Source: Brevibacillus sp051967035 (GTDB lineage: Bacteria > Bacillota > Bacilli > Brevibacillales > Brevibacillaceae). From it: a DNA stretch of 64,000 nt. The notes beneath the pieces were generated by a model. The model saw nothing but the letters and a program-made list of their open reading frames with translations, was not told the DNA's origin and searched no databases. The stretch covers positions 124,001-188,000 of the forward strand of contig NZ_JBQCKK010000004.1 of NCBI RefSeq assembly GCF_051967035.1. Reading direction: 5' to 3'. Shown here in pieces: positions 1 to 8,091 of this stretch. Within the stretch, counting starts at the first letter, position 1. Each line of letters opens with the position of its first letter. Made by a program: the position numbers and the translations under genes.

Positions 1-510
1 TACCGGATAACCCATGTCCCTGTAGGCTTGCAATAGCGTGGCAAAAGCCTGGCGCAGCTGGCCGTCCATGCCGGCATTCGGGTTGGTCACCCCGAAGAAG
101 CGGCAGGCATGTTCGTTGACGTAAAACGCTTCGACGATCCCTGTCGGCGTGTCGCTGTTGCACTCCAGCATCTTCAGCCCCGCCGGTGTCTCGGCAAAGT
201 CGAAGCGCCCGATCGCCGTCGGCAGCTTGGGCAGGACTGCCGTTCTGACCGTTTGCAGCGCTTGCTGCGGGACGCCCAATTCGAGCAGGAGCGCGTCGTC
301 TGCCTGTTGCAGCACGGGCGTTACTTTGGCAAAAATCCGGCCCAGCGCAGCCGTCGCCGTCGCCAGCTCCTCCCGAAACGAGGCCGGGATGAGGTGCAGA
401 TCGGCCAGCGCATACTCTTCCCCGTACATCCAGTCCCATGTAAAAATGCCTTCCTCACGCAAAGGGCCGTACAGCGCTTCTCTTCGCTCCCGTACCGTCA
501 CTGGCCTCAC
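1..510 (-). CDS. ATP-grasp amide ligase, glutathionylspermidine-synthase-like (YgiC/YjfC family), 5' part only
   Basis: The 170 visible codons are the N-terminal part of a glutathionylspermidine-synthase-like protein; the rest lies beyond base 1. The family signature LKMLECNSDTPTGIVEA is present, preceded by GRFDF, which in this family forms the substrate pocket in front of the ATP-grasp fold. The start is a GTG whose first four bases overlap the TGA of the lipoprotein gene upstream (GTGA), so translation is probably coupled. Family members catalyse, or are predicted to catalyse, ATP-dependent amide bond formation; the true substrate of YgiC/YjfC-type proteins is not established. In enterobacteria the homologues sit beside DUF1190 lipoproteins (ygiB, yjfM), which matches the context here. 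The ATP-binding half cannot be checked. Confidence 0.8.
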   Translation of the reverse strand, partial: MRPVTVRERREALYGPLREEGIFTWDWMYGEEYALADLHLIPASFREELATATAALGRIFAKVTPVLQQADDALLLELGVPQQALQTVRTAVLPKLPTAIGRFDFAETPAGLKMLECNSDTPTGIVEAFYVNEHACRFFGVTNPNAGMDGQLRQAFATLLQAYRDMGYPV

Positions 511-776
511 CCCGAACTGGACACGCCTGAGCTGCCGATTCCGCCCTTGTAGCTGCTCGGACTGATGCCGCTTGATACGCCTTGCGACTTGCTTTTCGAC
601 GAACCGCCTCCGTAGTAGGTGGACGACCCGCCGCGCGAGCTGCTTCCTCCGTCGTCGCAATAGCCGTCCTTGTCTCTGTCGTAGCAATCGCCTCCATCGT
701 CTGACGAGCAGCCGCTGATGGCCACCGTTGCTGCCACAAACAAGCCGACGACCTTGGCCGATTTTGTCAGTGCCAT
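507..776 (-). CDS. Small Gly/Ser-rich lipoprotein
   Basis: An 89-residue protein with a basic N-terminus, a hydrophobic stretch and the lipobox AISGC (Cys23), so it should be lipid-anchored on the outer face of the membrane. After the Cys there is an acidic DGGDCYDRDKDGYCDDGG segment with two further Cys, reminiscent of an Asp-rich metal-binding loop, then a low-complexity Ser/Gly/Tyr tail. A strong ribosome-binding site (TAGGAGGG) precedes the ATG. It lies between an unknown gene (11-base gap) and the amide ligase (4-base overlap). The partner lipoproteins of YgiC in enterobacteria also end in Ser/Gly-rich tails, but I see no alignable homology, so the functional parallel is inference. Confidence 0.75.
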   Translation of the reverse strand: MALTKSAKVVGLFVAATVAISGCSSDDGGDCYDRDKDGYCDDGGSSSRGGSSTYYGGGSSKSKSQGVSSGISPSSYKGGIGSSGVSSSG

Positions 777-787
777 CCTCTTCCCTC

Positions 788-1237
788 CTACCCTGCCGGC
801 CGTGCGTAGTAAATGTACACCTGGCGATCCTCATCCACTTCCGCCGATGTTTTTTCCCACTCGCGTCCGTTCAGGTACAAATAGTCGCTTTGCATATGCA
901 AAAGAGCATCGTCGTCGTCCTTGAACGAAAAGGTGTGCACAAGCGGGTACACTCGCGTATTCTCGCGATATTCCCGCAGCTCGATCTGAATGCTCCCCCA
1001 ACGCACGGACGGCCTCTCCGCGTAGTCCACAGCCGTCTCCTCCGCCGAATGCCGGACGTAGATCACGTACGTCCCCGGCTCAATCGCGCAAGAGGTCTTC
1101 TCGTAGACGACATGCCCCTTCACCAGATAGTCGCAGGCAAAACGCAAGGACACCTCGTCCTTGTCGATCCGGTCATAAGAAAACAAAACCGGGTACCCGT
1201 TCGCCTCGTCCAGCAGCCGATATTCCAATCTGGCCAC
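788..1237 (-). CDS. Hypothetical protein, first gene of the ligase/lipoprotein operon
   Basis: A 149-residue soluble protein with no signal peptide or membrane segment. The GTG start follows GAGGTG at good spacing. Composition is mixed, with alternating hydrophobic/charged stretches typical of a beta-rich fold and a DDDD run near residue 107. I do not recognise a family. It is the promoter-proximal member of a three-gene unit with the lipoprotein and the YgiC-like ligase, so it may act on or with the ligase product; that is inferred from position only. Confidence 0.7.
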   Translation of the reverse strand: MARLEYRLLDEANGYPVLFSYDRIDKDEVSLRFACDYLVKGHVVYEKTSCAIEPGTYVIYVRHSAEETAVDYAERPSVRWGSIQIELREYRENTRVYPLVHTFSFKDDDDALLHMQSDYLYLNGREWEKTSAEVDEDRQVYIYYARPAG

Positions 1238-1334
1238 TTTTTCACCTCATTTCTCTGAAAATGCTGCTTCGCTTTCACGACCTGCCCCATTTCATACGCG
1301 CGACAACGCCATTCGTTTCCAAAAATTTTAAAAA

Positions 1335-1386
1335 CCGAGAAAAAAAGAAAAAAGCTGGTGCAAGCCCCCGGCCAAGCCCCAGCTGT
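1335..1386 (-). terminator. Intrinsic terminator after the inositol-monophosphatase-family gene
   Basis: On the minus strand an AGCTGG/CCAGCT stem (1379-1384 with 1353-1358) encloses a GC-rich loop and runs into a T-rich tract (complement of 1340-1352). It lies just past the stop of the gene at 1412-2233. Confidence 0.6.
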
Positions 1387-1411
1387 GGTGGTTCCTGTGA
1401 AAAAAGTCACG

Positions 1412-2233
1412 TTACCGCGAGGCTGAAAAAACCGACCTTGTGGAGTCGGCCATGACAGGCTCCGCAATCAGGCCGCGAATCGCCTCGTGCAAGTGTCCGT
1501 TTGTCGCCAAAAGCGAGGGCGCCTGCTCTTGGGCAAACGGCTCATGCTGATACGGTTTCCCTTGCCAGTCGGTGATGGTCGCTCCCGCTTCGCTTGCAAT
1601 GACGATCCCCGCCGCCACATCCATGATGCCCGAGCGCTGCATGACGATGTAGTCCAGCCAGCCGTTGGCGAGCAGACACCAGTCGAGCGCCGGAGCGACG
1701 TTGCGCAGCAGGCGCTTCGTGTTCAGCACGAACGGCTCCGTAAAGGCCAGCTCCTCCGGCTTGGTCACGGTATTGCGCCCGCGGATATAGGTCCCGACGG
1801 CGCACGTCAGGTCTGTCCGGTTGTTGATCGCCATGCGTTTGCCGTTCAAAAATGCGCCCTGCCCTTTTTCCGCCCAGAACATTTGCCCCGCCACCGGGTT
1901 GTAGACGACGCCGAGAACAAGCTCGCACTTGTGCTGCAAGGCAATGGAGATACTGAAGTACGGATGGCCGATAAAGTAGTTGTTCGTTCCGTCCAGCGGG
2001 TCGACAATCCACACATACTCCTGGTCGCGGCTGACCAGGCCCACCTCTTCGGAAAAAATCGTATGCGTCGGGAAATGACGGTGCAGCACCTCGATGATGC
2101 GCTGCTCGCTGCCTTTGTCCTCCGGCAGCTTCACGTCGTTCGGCAATTCCTCGTCCGGCGTGAGCTGTTCGAGAAAGCGCTCCTTCAAAAATTCACCTGC
2201 TACCGTCGCCGCTTCCTTGGCCACTTCCAGCAT
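1412..2233 (-). CDS. Inositol monophosphatase family protein
   Basis: A 273-residue member of the Mg-dependent FIG phosphatase superfamily, which hydrolyses sugar or inositol phosphates. The first metal site is seen as SEEVG near residue 62, the core motif as WIVDPLDGTNNY near residues 75-86, and the distal motif as MDVAAG near residue 205 in place of the usual WDxAAG. The ATG follows an AGGAAGGGG ribosome-binding site. The substrate cannot be read from sequence; relatives act on inositol phosphates, fructose-1,6-bisphosphate or PAP. The window holds a second family member at 32403-33212 with different motif details, so the two are probably not redundant. It appears monocistronic, divergent from the gene at 2408. 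Confidence 0.88.
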   Translation of the reverse strand: MLEVAKEAATVAGEFLKERFLEQLTPDEELPNDVKLPEDKGSEQRIIEVLHRHFPTHTIFSEEVGLVSRDQEYVWIVDPLDGTNNYFIGHPYFSISIALQHKCELVLGVVYNPVAGQMFWAEKGQGAFLNGKRMAINNRTDLTCAVGTYIRGRNTVTKPEELAFTEPFVLNTKRLLRNVAPALDWCLLANGWLDYIVMQRSGIMDVAAGIVIASEAGATITDWQGKPYQHEPFAQEQAPSLLATNGHLHEAIRGLIAEPVMADSTRSVFSASR

Positions 2234-2274
2234 CGGCCTTTCGCCCCTTCCTACAGTCTGTCATTGTTTTTCCC

Positions 2275-2304
2275 TTGCATTCCGCATCCCGACCTCTCTA
2301 TGAT
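2275..2304 (+). promoter_or_regulatory. Candidate sigma-A promoter for the gene at 2408
   Basis: TTGCAT, an 18-base spacer and TATGAT lie about 100 bases upstream of the start codon. Between it and the ribosome-binding site, a short GCTTTT/AAAAGC hairpin (about 2358-2396) ends directly at the AGGAGG. Confidence 0.4.
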
Positions 2305-2407
2305 AGAATGACACCCATCTCTCGACAGACGAAAGACGCAGCGCGGAGTCAGGCCCCAAAAGCTTGCCTTTTGCCATCGGCATCCGACGCTTTTAGGAGG
2401 GGAAAAC

Positions 2408-2785
2408 ATGAACAGCGATTTTATTCGCCTGAAAAATATGGAGGGTGAGCTCAAATTCACCCAAATGAACAATAGCTACGGCTTTTCAGTCACCACGAAG
2501 GAGCTGGTCTTTTTCAAGCCGCACCTGACCTACCACCTGTTTCTGCACGACATCGTCAGCATGGTGCCGCACAACCTTGACAGCTCCCCGGTGGCCTTTC
2601 GCCTGAACCGCGAGACCGTCCAGACCACATTTGGCTCCCACTATTACAAGATTGGCGTCAAATGGGCCCGGGTCGTCTCCCGCTCCGGCATCGTGGAGAG
2701 GGAAAACATGGAGTTCATCGTCCCTCTCTCCGCCAAAATGCTCGCTTACATTACACAATACAGCGGACTTGTTGTGATCCGGTAA
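2408..2785 (+). CDS. Conserved-looking hypothetical protein
   Basis: A 125-residue soluble protein with a perfect AGGAGGGG site five bases before the ATG, codon usage like its neighbours, and its own terminator, so it is very likely expressed. It has no signal peptide, membrane segment, Cys pair or recognisable catalytic motif. The pattern of short beta-like segments (SYGFSVTTKELVFFKPHLTY) suggests a small beta-rich fold. I cannot assign a family. It is monocistronic between two oppositely oriented genes. Confidence 0.75.
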   Translation: MNSDFIRLKNMEGELKFTQMNNSYGFSVTTKELVFFKPHLTYHLFLHDIVSMVPHNLDSSPVAFRLNRETVQTTFGSHYYKIGVKWARVVSRSGIVERENMEFIVPLSAKMLAYITQYSGLVVIR

Positions 2786-2800
2786 AGCCCAGGTTAAAAA

Positions 2801-2836
2801 AAGATGGCGGTGTGCGCTTGTCGGCACACCTTTTTG
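2801..2836. terminator. Bidirectional terminator between convergent genes
   Basis: Stem GGTGTGC/GCACACC (2809-2815 with 2824-2830) is followed by TTTTT on the plus strand and by a T-run (complement of 2796-2802) on the minus strand. It serves both the gene at 2408-2785 and the thioesterase. Confidence 0.8.
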
Positions 2837-2837
2837 G

Positions 2838-3317
2838 CTATTTTCTGGTCAGGACGATAAACGACCCGGTACCGTGGGCGACCCGCTTGTTCCGCTCGTC
2901 GTAGACCGTGCCCTCCATGACGACCAGCGTCTGCCCGCGGTGCAAAAACGTCGCTTCGGCGCGAAGCCTCTCTCCAACTCCCGGCCGCAGATAGTTGATC
3001 TTCAGCTCCGTGGTGACGGCGTACTGCTCCGGCGGCAGCGAACGGTTCACGAGCGAGCCCATGGCCGAGTCGATCAGCGTGGCGAGAATTCCCCCGTGCA
3101 CCGCTCCCCCTGCATTGTGCATGAACACGGTCAGTGGCAGCTCGAAGCGATACGACTGCTTCGTTTCGTCGATGAACTCTCCCTTCAAGCCAAGAAAGCC
3201 CGATAAATAGGCGCTTTTGCGCTCGCGCTTCTGGCGGATGGCCTGCAGAGCCAGCTCCAGTATTTTCCGTTCCTCGTCCGTCCCTTCCGCCCACACCTTT
3301 TCCAGCTCTTCTCTCAC
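2838..3317 (-). CDS. PaaI-type hotdog thioesterase
   Basis: A 159-residue hotdog-fold protein of the PaaI/YdiI acyl-CoA thioesterase group. The family signature HNAGGAVHGGILATLIDSAM shows the conserved HGG turn and the catalytic Asp in the following helix. Later, ELKINYLRP and the GTVYDERNKRVAHGTG strand complete the fold. The frame is open back to a TTG at 3335, but the GTG at 3317 has a TTGGAG site eight bases upstream and is preferred. Such enzymes hydrolyse aromatic or fatty acyl-CoA thioesters in the cytoplasm. The substrate here is unknown and there is no pathway context. Confidence 0.85.
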   Translation of the reverse strand: MREELEKVWAEGTDEERKILELALQAIRQKRERKSAYLSGFLGLKGEFIDETKQSYRFELPLTVFMHNAGGAVHGGILATLIDSAMGSLVNRSLPPEQYAVTTELKINYLRPGVGERLRAEATFLHRGQTLVVMEGTVYDERNKRVAHGTGSFIVLTRK

Positions 3318-3449
3318 TTTGTTCACTCCAACCAAAAAATAGACGCCATCTTTTATTGTAGCCCATCAAACTCGTTTCTGCCATGTCCCCAAAAGCGGGT
3401 CAGAGCCGCTCGCAGGCAACGTTCCGAGCGAATGTTCAGACTTTTTCGG

Positions 3450-3478
3450 TTGTTTCTGCGAATGAAAATTGATAAGAT
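3450..3478 (+). promoter_or_regulatory. Probable sigma-A promoter of ilvD
   Basis: TTGTTT, 17 bases, TAAGAT. Transcription would start near 3485, leaving a leader of about 45 bases. I saw no T-box; a CodY site would be expected in this family's regulation but I did not find a convincing one. Confidence 0.5.
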
Positions 3479-3531
3479 AATGCAAAACATCAGACAGATA
3501 ATGTTTCCGTGGAGGAAGGGAGAGTTTCACA

Positions 3532-5208
3532 TTGGCTAGACAGCGCAGTGACATGATTAAAAAAGGATTTGACCGCGCTCCGCACCGCAGCTTGTTGCGG
3601 GCGGCTGGAGTGAAGGACGAGGATTTCGACAAACCGTTTATCGCGATTTGCAACTCTTACATTGACATTATTCCGGGCCACGTGCACTTGCAGGAGTTTG
3701 GCAAGCTGGTCAAGGAAGCGGTTCGTGCAGCGGGCATGGTCCCGTTTGAATTCAATACCATCGGGGTGGACGACGGCATCGCCATGGGACACATCGGCAT
3801 GCGCTACTCTCTCCCGAGCCGCGAGATTATCGCAGACAGCCTGGAAACGGTCGTAGCCGCCCACTGGTTCGACGGCATGATCTGCATCCCGAACTGTGAC
3901 AAGATTACCCCTGGAATGATTATGGGCGCCCTGCGCGTCAACATCCCGACCGTATTCGTGACAGGCGGTCCGATGAAAGCAGGCAAGACAAGCGACGGCC
4001 GCTCCATCTCGCTCTCCTCCGTCTTCGAAGGCGTGGGGGCTTACCAGGCCGGTCTGATCGACAACAAGCAGTTGGAAGAGCTGGAGCAATACGGATGTCC
4101 GACCTGCGGCTCCTGTTCGGGTATGTTCACGGCCAACTCGATGAACTGTCTGCTCGAAGCGATCGGTCTGGCGCTGCCCGGCAACGGTACCATCCTCGCC
4201 GTTTCCCCGGAACGCCGCGAGCTGGTACAAGCCTCCGCCGAAAAGCTCAAGCACCTGATCGAGCAGGACATCAAGCCGCGCTACATCGTCACCCTGGAAG
4301 CCATCGACGACGCCTTCGCGCTCGACATGGCAATGGGCGGGTCTACCAACACCGTTCTGCACACGCTGGCGATCGCCCAGGAAGCGGGGATCGAGTACCC
4401 GATCGAGCGCATCAACGAAGTCGCGAAGCGCATCCCGCACATCTGCAAGCTCGCCCCTTCCTCCGACTACCACATCGAGGATTGCCATGAAGCGGGCGGC
4501 GTCTCCGCTGTGCTCAAGGAAATCGCGCGAAAAGAAGGCGCGATTCACCCGAACCGCATCACCGTCACAGGCAAGACGCTGGCAGAAAACATCGCCGACG
4601 CCGAAATCAAAAACGACCAGGTCATCCGTCGTCTGGAAAATCCGTACAGTGCCTCCGGCGGTCTGGCCGTCCTGTTCGGCAACCTGGCCGAGCAAGGCTC
4701 GATCATCAAAACCGGCGGTGTCGATCCTTCCATTACCAGACACGAAGGTCCGGCGATCTGCTTCGACTCGCAGGAGGAAGCGCTGGCGGGCATCGCCGCC
4801 GGCAAAATCCAACCCGGTCACGTCGTCATCATTCGCTACGAAGGACCAAAAGGCGGTCCTGGCATGCCGGAAATGCTGGCCCCTACCTCGCAAATCGTCG
4901 GAATGGGACTGGGCAAGGACGTTGCGCTCGTCACAGACGGACGCTTCTCCGGGGCCTCCCGAGGCATCAGTATCGGCCACGTCTCCCCGGAAGCAGCGGA
5001 AGGCGGCCCGATCGCTTTCGTCCAGGACGGTGACATCATCTCCATCGACCTCGAAGAGCGCACGATCCACCTGCACGTAGACGAGGCTGAACTGGCCCGC
5101 CGTCGCGAAGGCTGGCAGGAATTCCAGCCGAAAGTCAAAACAGGCTATCTGGCCCGTTACTCCAAGCTGGTGACCAATGCAAGCATGGGCGGCGTTCTGA
5201 AAATCTAG
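3532..5208 (+). CDS. ilvD: Dihydroxy-acid dehydratase
   Basis: A 558-residue Fe-S dehydratase that converts 2,3-dihydroxy-isovalerate and its methyl homologue to the 2-oxoacids in valine, leucine, isoleucine and pantothenate synthesis. Family hallmarks are DIIPGHVHL near residue 43, the first cluster motif IPNCDKITPGM near 122, the second CPTCGSCSGMFTANSMNC near 193, and TDGRFSGASRGISIGHVSPE near 470. Length is normal. The start is TTG at 3532 with a GGAGGAAGGGAG site; the next in-frame ATG (3553) has no site. It stands alone between its own promoter and a strong hairpin. It links functionally to cimA at the right edge of the window. Confidence 0.97.
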   Translation: MARQRSDMIKKGFDRAPHRSLLRAAGVKDEDFDKPFIAICNSYIDIIPGHVHLQEFGKLVKEAVRAAGMVPFEFNTIGVDDGIAMGHIGMRYSLPSREIIADSLETVVAAHWFDGMICIPNCDKITPGMIMGALRVNIPTVFVTGGPMKAGKTSDGRSISLSSVFEGVGAYQAGLIDNKQLEELEQYGCPTCGSCSGMFTANSMNCLLEAIGLALPGNGTILAVSPERRELVQASAEKLKHLIEQDIKPRYIVTLEAIDDAFALDMAMGGSTNTVLHTLAIAQEAGIEYPIERINEVAKRIPHICKLAPSSDYHIEDCHEAGGVSAVLKEIARKEGAIHPNRITVTGKTLAENIADAEIKNDQVIRRLENPYSASGGLAVLFGNLAEQGSIIKTGGVDPSITRHEGPAICFDSQEEALAGIAAGKIQPGHVVIIRYEGPKGGPGMPEMLAPTSQIVGMGLGKDVALVTDGRFSGASRGISIGHVSPEAAEGGPIAFVQDGDIISIDLEERTIHLHVDEAELARRREGWQEFQPKVKTGYLARYSKLVTNASMGGVLKI

Positions 5209-5222
5209 CCGTTTCTTTGAAA

Positions 5223-5262
5223 ACACCCCCCTGCCTTGTCCGCATAGGCAGGGGGGTGTTAG
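5223..5262 (+). terminator. Strong hairpin after ilvD
   Basis: A 14-bp perfect stem, AACACCCCCCTGCC with its complement, and an 11-base loop lie directly after the ilvD stop. The T-tract is short, so it may act as a terminator or as a 3'-end stabilising hairpin. Confidence 0.7.
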
Positions 5263-5413
5263 GCACTAGCCGCCTGTGACGGCTCCCGAAAGCCGATCCG
5301 TTCGGAACCGCCCTCCTGACGGGCCTTCTTCGCTTCTGACAAGATTTGCTTGCTCCTGTCTCGCAACAAAGCTCGCCGTGAGACGTATGAATAAGTAGAG
5401 ATGCGAGACACCG

Positions 5414-5923
5414 CTACAGGACGCGACGCGCTGACACAAAGCGCTTCTCCCAGGACGTGCCTCTAAAGGAAGTAAAGGTCACACCCGGTTTCCCGTAGGT
5501 ATGTAGTAGCTTGTTGTTGCCGGCATAAATCGCCACATGGGTAATGCGCTTGGACGTGGTCGTTGTGCTCGCCTTGAAGAAGACCAGATCCCCTTTTTTC
5601 AGGTTGGCTTTGGACACACTGATGCCTTTTTTCGCCTGGTCGCGCGACGTTCGCGGCAGACTCTTGCCTACTGCCACGCGAAAAACGCGCTGCGTAAAAG
5701 AAGAGCAGTCAAAGACAGCTGTCGTCTTTGTGCTGGCGCCGAATTTATAAGGGGTGCCCAAATATTTTTTCCCAGTGGCAATGACCTTGTCCGCTTTGGC
5801 TTGCGTCCAAGCAGCATGCGCCACATTTTGTTCTCCCGGCATTGGCAGGGCAATCGCCGTCACGCTCACTATCAACCCCATTGCCATTCCGAAAAGGGTT
5901 TTTCGCAGTTTCATGTTGTTCAT
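5414..5923 (-). CDS. Secreted NlpC/P60 cell-wall endopeptidase
   Basis: A 169-residue protein with a signal peptide (hydrophobic core about residues 10-27, cleavage expected after AHA37) and a single NlpC/P60 domain. The catalytic Cys73 sits in FDCSSFTQRV, His129 in ITHVAIYAG and the third polar residue His141 in LLHTYG. These enzymes cut peptidoglycan stem peptides, usually the D-Glu-meso-DAP bond, outside the cell. There is no LysM, SH3 or S-layer domain, so it is a minimal one-domain secreted hydrolase. The gene is monocistronic, divergent from trmB. Confidence 0.92.
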   Translation of the reverse strand: MNNMKLRKTLFGMAMGLIVSVTAIALPMPGEQNVAHAAWTQAKADKVIATGKKYLGTPYKFGASTKTTAVFDCSSFTQRVFRVAVGKSLPRTSRDQAKKGISVSKANLKKGDLVFFKASTTTTSKRITHVAIYAGNNKLLHTYGKPGVTFTSFRGTSWEKRFVSARRVL

Positions 5924-6369
5924 CCTCCCTTTCGACAGAACCCGCTTCTACGAAACCGCTTCAGTAGAAGCTTTCCTTATGCAAAGTTTGGCTGACCGCT
6001 CACTTGTCCTCTACTTTACCAAAGCTGCCGCCCGGTGAAATTACCAAAAACTTGCCAATAGCCTCTCAAGCAAATGGATACAATTACCGCTTGACGCGCT
6101 CAAGCCCGGTATCACGGGCATTCCTCAAATTTTCAGTTTATTTTTTTTGCCAAAATGTTCTTCTCGTGTTGACCAATTCTATCCAGCGTCCTATGCCGTT
6201 TTCCCGCATCACATGCGACTTATGGCCTAGTTCCCTTTACATAAACTTCCTTTCTATGGGCAATTTCCGGGGGCAAAAAATGGATTCTCTCTCCTCTTCC
6301 TTCTCTATGCTTGCAACCTGCAAGGAGTCAGCGTAAAGTAGATAAGAGTTCGTTTTGAAGGAGGCACAT
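5924..6369. other. Intergenic region between divergent genes
   Basis: About 445 bases between the NlpC/P60 gene and trmB. It is AT-richer than its flanks and should hold both promoters. The open frames inside lack ribosome-binding sites and look accidental. Two candidate plus-strand promoters are visible: TTGACC-17-TATGCC at 6169-6197 and TTGCAA-17-TAAAGT at 6311-6339. Confidence 0.6.
6311..6339 (+). promoter_or_regulatory. Candidate promoter of trmB
   Basis: TTGCAA, 17 bases, TAAAGT, ending 30 bases before the trmB start codon. It is the nearest match; a weaker one lies at 6169-6197. Confidence 0.35.
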
Positions 6370-7014
6370 ATGCGACTGCGTAACATTCCAGGTGCCGAAG
6401 CGGCCCTGCGAGAATATCCGACGTTTGTAGACAATCCCCTTTCCTATAGAGGATGCTGGAAGGAGCGCTTTGGAAATGACCATCCGATCCACGTAGAGAT
6501 CGGATGTGGAAAGGGACGCTTCATTAACACATTGGCACAGCGTCACCCGGACATTAATTTCATTGCGGTCGAGCTGAAAGCGGAGGTCGTGCTGCGCGCC
6601 TTGCAGCGGACAGAGCACCGGGCCATTCCCAATCTGGCGTTTGTCCAGTTTGACGCTTCCAAGTTGACCGAGCTGTTTGCCGATCACGAGATTGCCCGCA
6701 TCTATCTGAACTTCAGCGATCCGTGGCCAAAGACCCGCCACGCCAAGCGCCGTCTCACGCACACAAGCTTTTTGAAAAACTATCGTCAGGTGCTTGCGGA
6801 AGACGGAGACATTCACCTCAAGACCGACAACGAAAAGCTTTTTGAGTTTTCCCTGAACCAGTTCGCTGCCGAGCGCTTCCAGATGCGCAACATCACCTTT
6901 GACCTGCATCAGTCGAAGCTCGCGGAAGAGAATGTCATGACGGAGTACGAAGAGCGCTTTTCTTCCCGCGGCCAGCGCATTTATCGGGTAGAGGCAAGCT
7001 GTCATTTTAAATAG
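6370..7014 (+). CDS. trmB: tRNA (guanine-N7)-methyltransferase
   Basis: A 214-residue SAM-dependent enzyme that makes m7G46 in tRNA. The SAM motif HVEIGCGKGRF lies at residues 41-51. The family-specific FSDPWPKTRHAKRRL, containing the catalytic Asp, lies near residue 120, and the C-terminal TEYEERFSSRGQ.IYR motif is present. An in-frame TTG at 6355 exists, but the bases after it are the ribosome-binding site AAGGAGG, so ATG 6370 is the start. Monocistronic with a bidirectional terminator downstream. Confidence 0.96.
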   Translation: MRLRNIPGAEAALREYPTFVDNPLSYRGCWKERFGNDHPIHVEIGCGKGRFINTLAQRHPDINFIAVELKAEVVLRALQRTEHRAIPNLAFVQFDASKLTELFADHEIARIYLNFSDPWPKTRHAKRRLTHTSFLKNYRQVLAEDGDIHLKTDNEKLFEFSLNQFAAERFQMRNITFDLHQSKLAEENVMTEYEERFSSRGQRIYRVEASCHFK

Positions 7015-7158
7015 AAGAAACGCGGACGTTTTGGACGAACGCGCATGGCTCCAGGTGAACACGCTGCCGATATCGTGCGTGCTTGCGTGGAGCTTTTTGT
7101 CCTTCCTTCGCTGCCGGAACTCCTGCTCGCTACCGCAGCGTCTGCGCCAAGACCACGC

Positions 7159-7192
7159 CAAAAAAGCTGGACCGCTTGATCCAGCTTTTTTG
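7159..7192. terminator. Bidirectional terminator
   Basis: AAAAAAGCTGGA and its exact complement flank an 8-base loop, giving T-runs in both directions between convergent trmB and the ABC permease gene. The 140 bases between trmB and this hairpin hold no convincing gene. Confidence 0.85.
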
Positions 7193-7224
7193 CAGAGAAA
7201 AGGACGCGGCGAGCAACTCGGGTG

Positions 7225-8091
7225 TTACACATCCCGCTTTCCGAACGAGCGGACAGCCAGCCACAGCGTCGTCGTCCCGTACAGTAAAATGTAGAAAAGC
7301 ATCGCGTCACTCGGTGGAGAAGTCGTGCCGAATATCCCCTGCGCCGCAAAGGACAGCGGGTCGTCCGCCGCATCGAACAGCCTGACTGTCGCTAGCCTGA
7401 ACAGCGAATCCACCGGAAACAGCAGGCTGGATACAATGCCGATGTTGACCAGCGCCCCTTCCCCGATCAGAGACCCGATCTGCTCGATGACCCCGCCGAT
7501 AAAACTGATCCCGTACAAAATGATGAGGACGATTCCGCCTGTCACCGTCGTCGTGACGCTGCTCAGCAAGAGAGCGACACAGACCAGAATGACGGGCATC
7601 AGGACAAAATAGCCGAGCGAAGACAAAATTTGCTGCGCCCCCACGTCTGCGGCTATTACGCCCCCGCCCACCCATTGATTGATCCCCAGAATGCCCAAAA
7701 ACAACAGAAGGGCGTAGAGGCTGAGCATGCTCGCCAGTCCGCCGAATTTGCCCAGTACGTATTTGTGCCGCGGCAATGCCCGGGCGAGCCACGTGTCGAT
7801 CTGATGGCTCTCCACTTCCGAAGCGATGCTGCCGACGCTGCTTAAAATCGCGAGCAGTGCGGTGATGAAGGAACCGAAGTACAGGCCCATGCCGAGCAGT
7901 TGGGTGGAGAAAAAGTGTTTTTCCAGCAGCACATCGCTCGCGCTGCCTCCCAACTCACGCCCCAGCTCCCGCGCGGCAAACCAGGTCGCGACGCCAAACA
8001 GCAGCAGGAAGGCAAGCGACATCAAAAGCGTAATCGTAAAAATCCGTTTGGAGAGCATTTCCCTATACGTGATTTTCATGATCGGCCACAT
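7225..8091 (-). CDS. ABC-2 type transporter permease
   Basis: A 288-residue membrane protein with about six hydrophobic segments, starting with ITLLMSLAFLLLFGVATWF and ending with a C-terminal pair near residues 200-280. The layout is typical of ABC-2 permeases paired with a separate ATPase. The frame opens further upstream, but ATG 8091 follows GAAGGAGG and overlaps the end of the ATPase gene by 29 bases, so the two are translationally coupled. It forms the channel of the exporter encoded with 8063-9025. The substrate is unknown; relatives export antibiotics, polysaccharides or copper-related factors. Confidence 0.85.
   Translation of the reverse strand: MWPIMKITYREMLSKRIFTITLLMSLAFLLLFGVATWFAARELGRELGGSASDVLLEKHFFSTQLLGMGLYFGSFITALLAILSSVGSIASEVESHQIDTWLARALPRHKYVLGKFGGLASMLSLYALLLFLGILGINQWVGGGVIAADVGAQQILSSLGYFVLMPVILVCVALLLSSVTTTVTGGIVLIILYGISFIGGVIEQIGSLIGEGALVNIGIVSSLLFPVDSLFRLATVRLFDAADDPLSFAAQGIFGTTSPPSDAMLFYILLYGTTTLWLAVRSFGKRDV

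Noticed and set aside
3490..5226. Very long minus-strand open frame opposite ilvD
   Set aside because: It is the shadow of a clear ilvD gene: no ribosome-binding site, no family match, composition set by the opposite strand.
6004..6336. 110-codon plus-strand frame in the trmB upstream region
   Set aside because: No ribosome-binding site and unnatural composition; the region is better explained as promoters.
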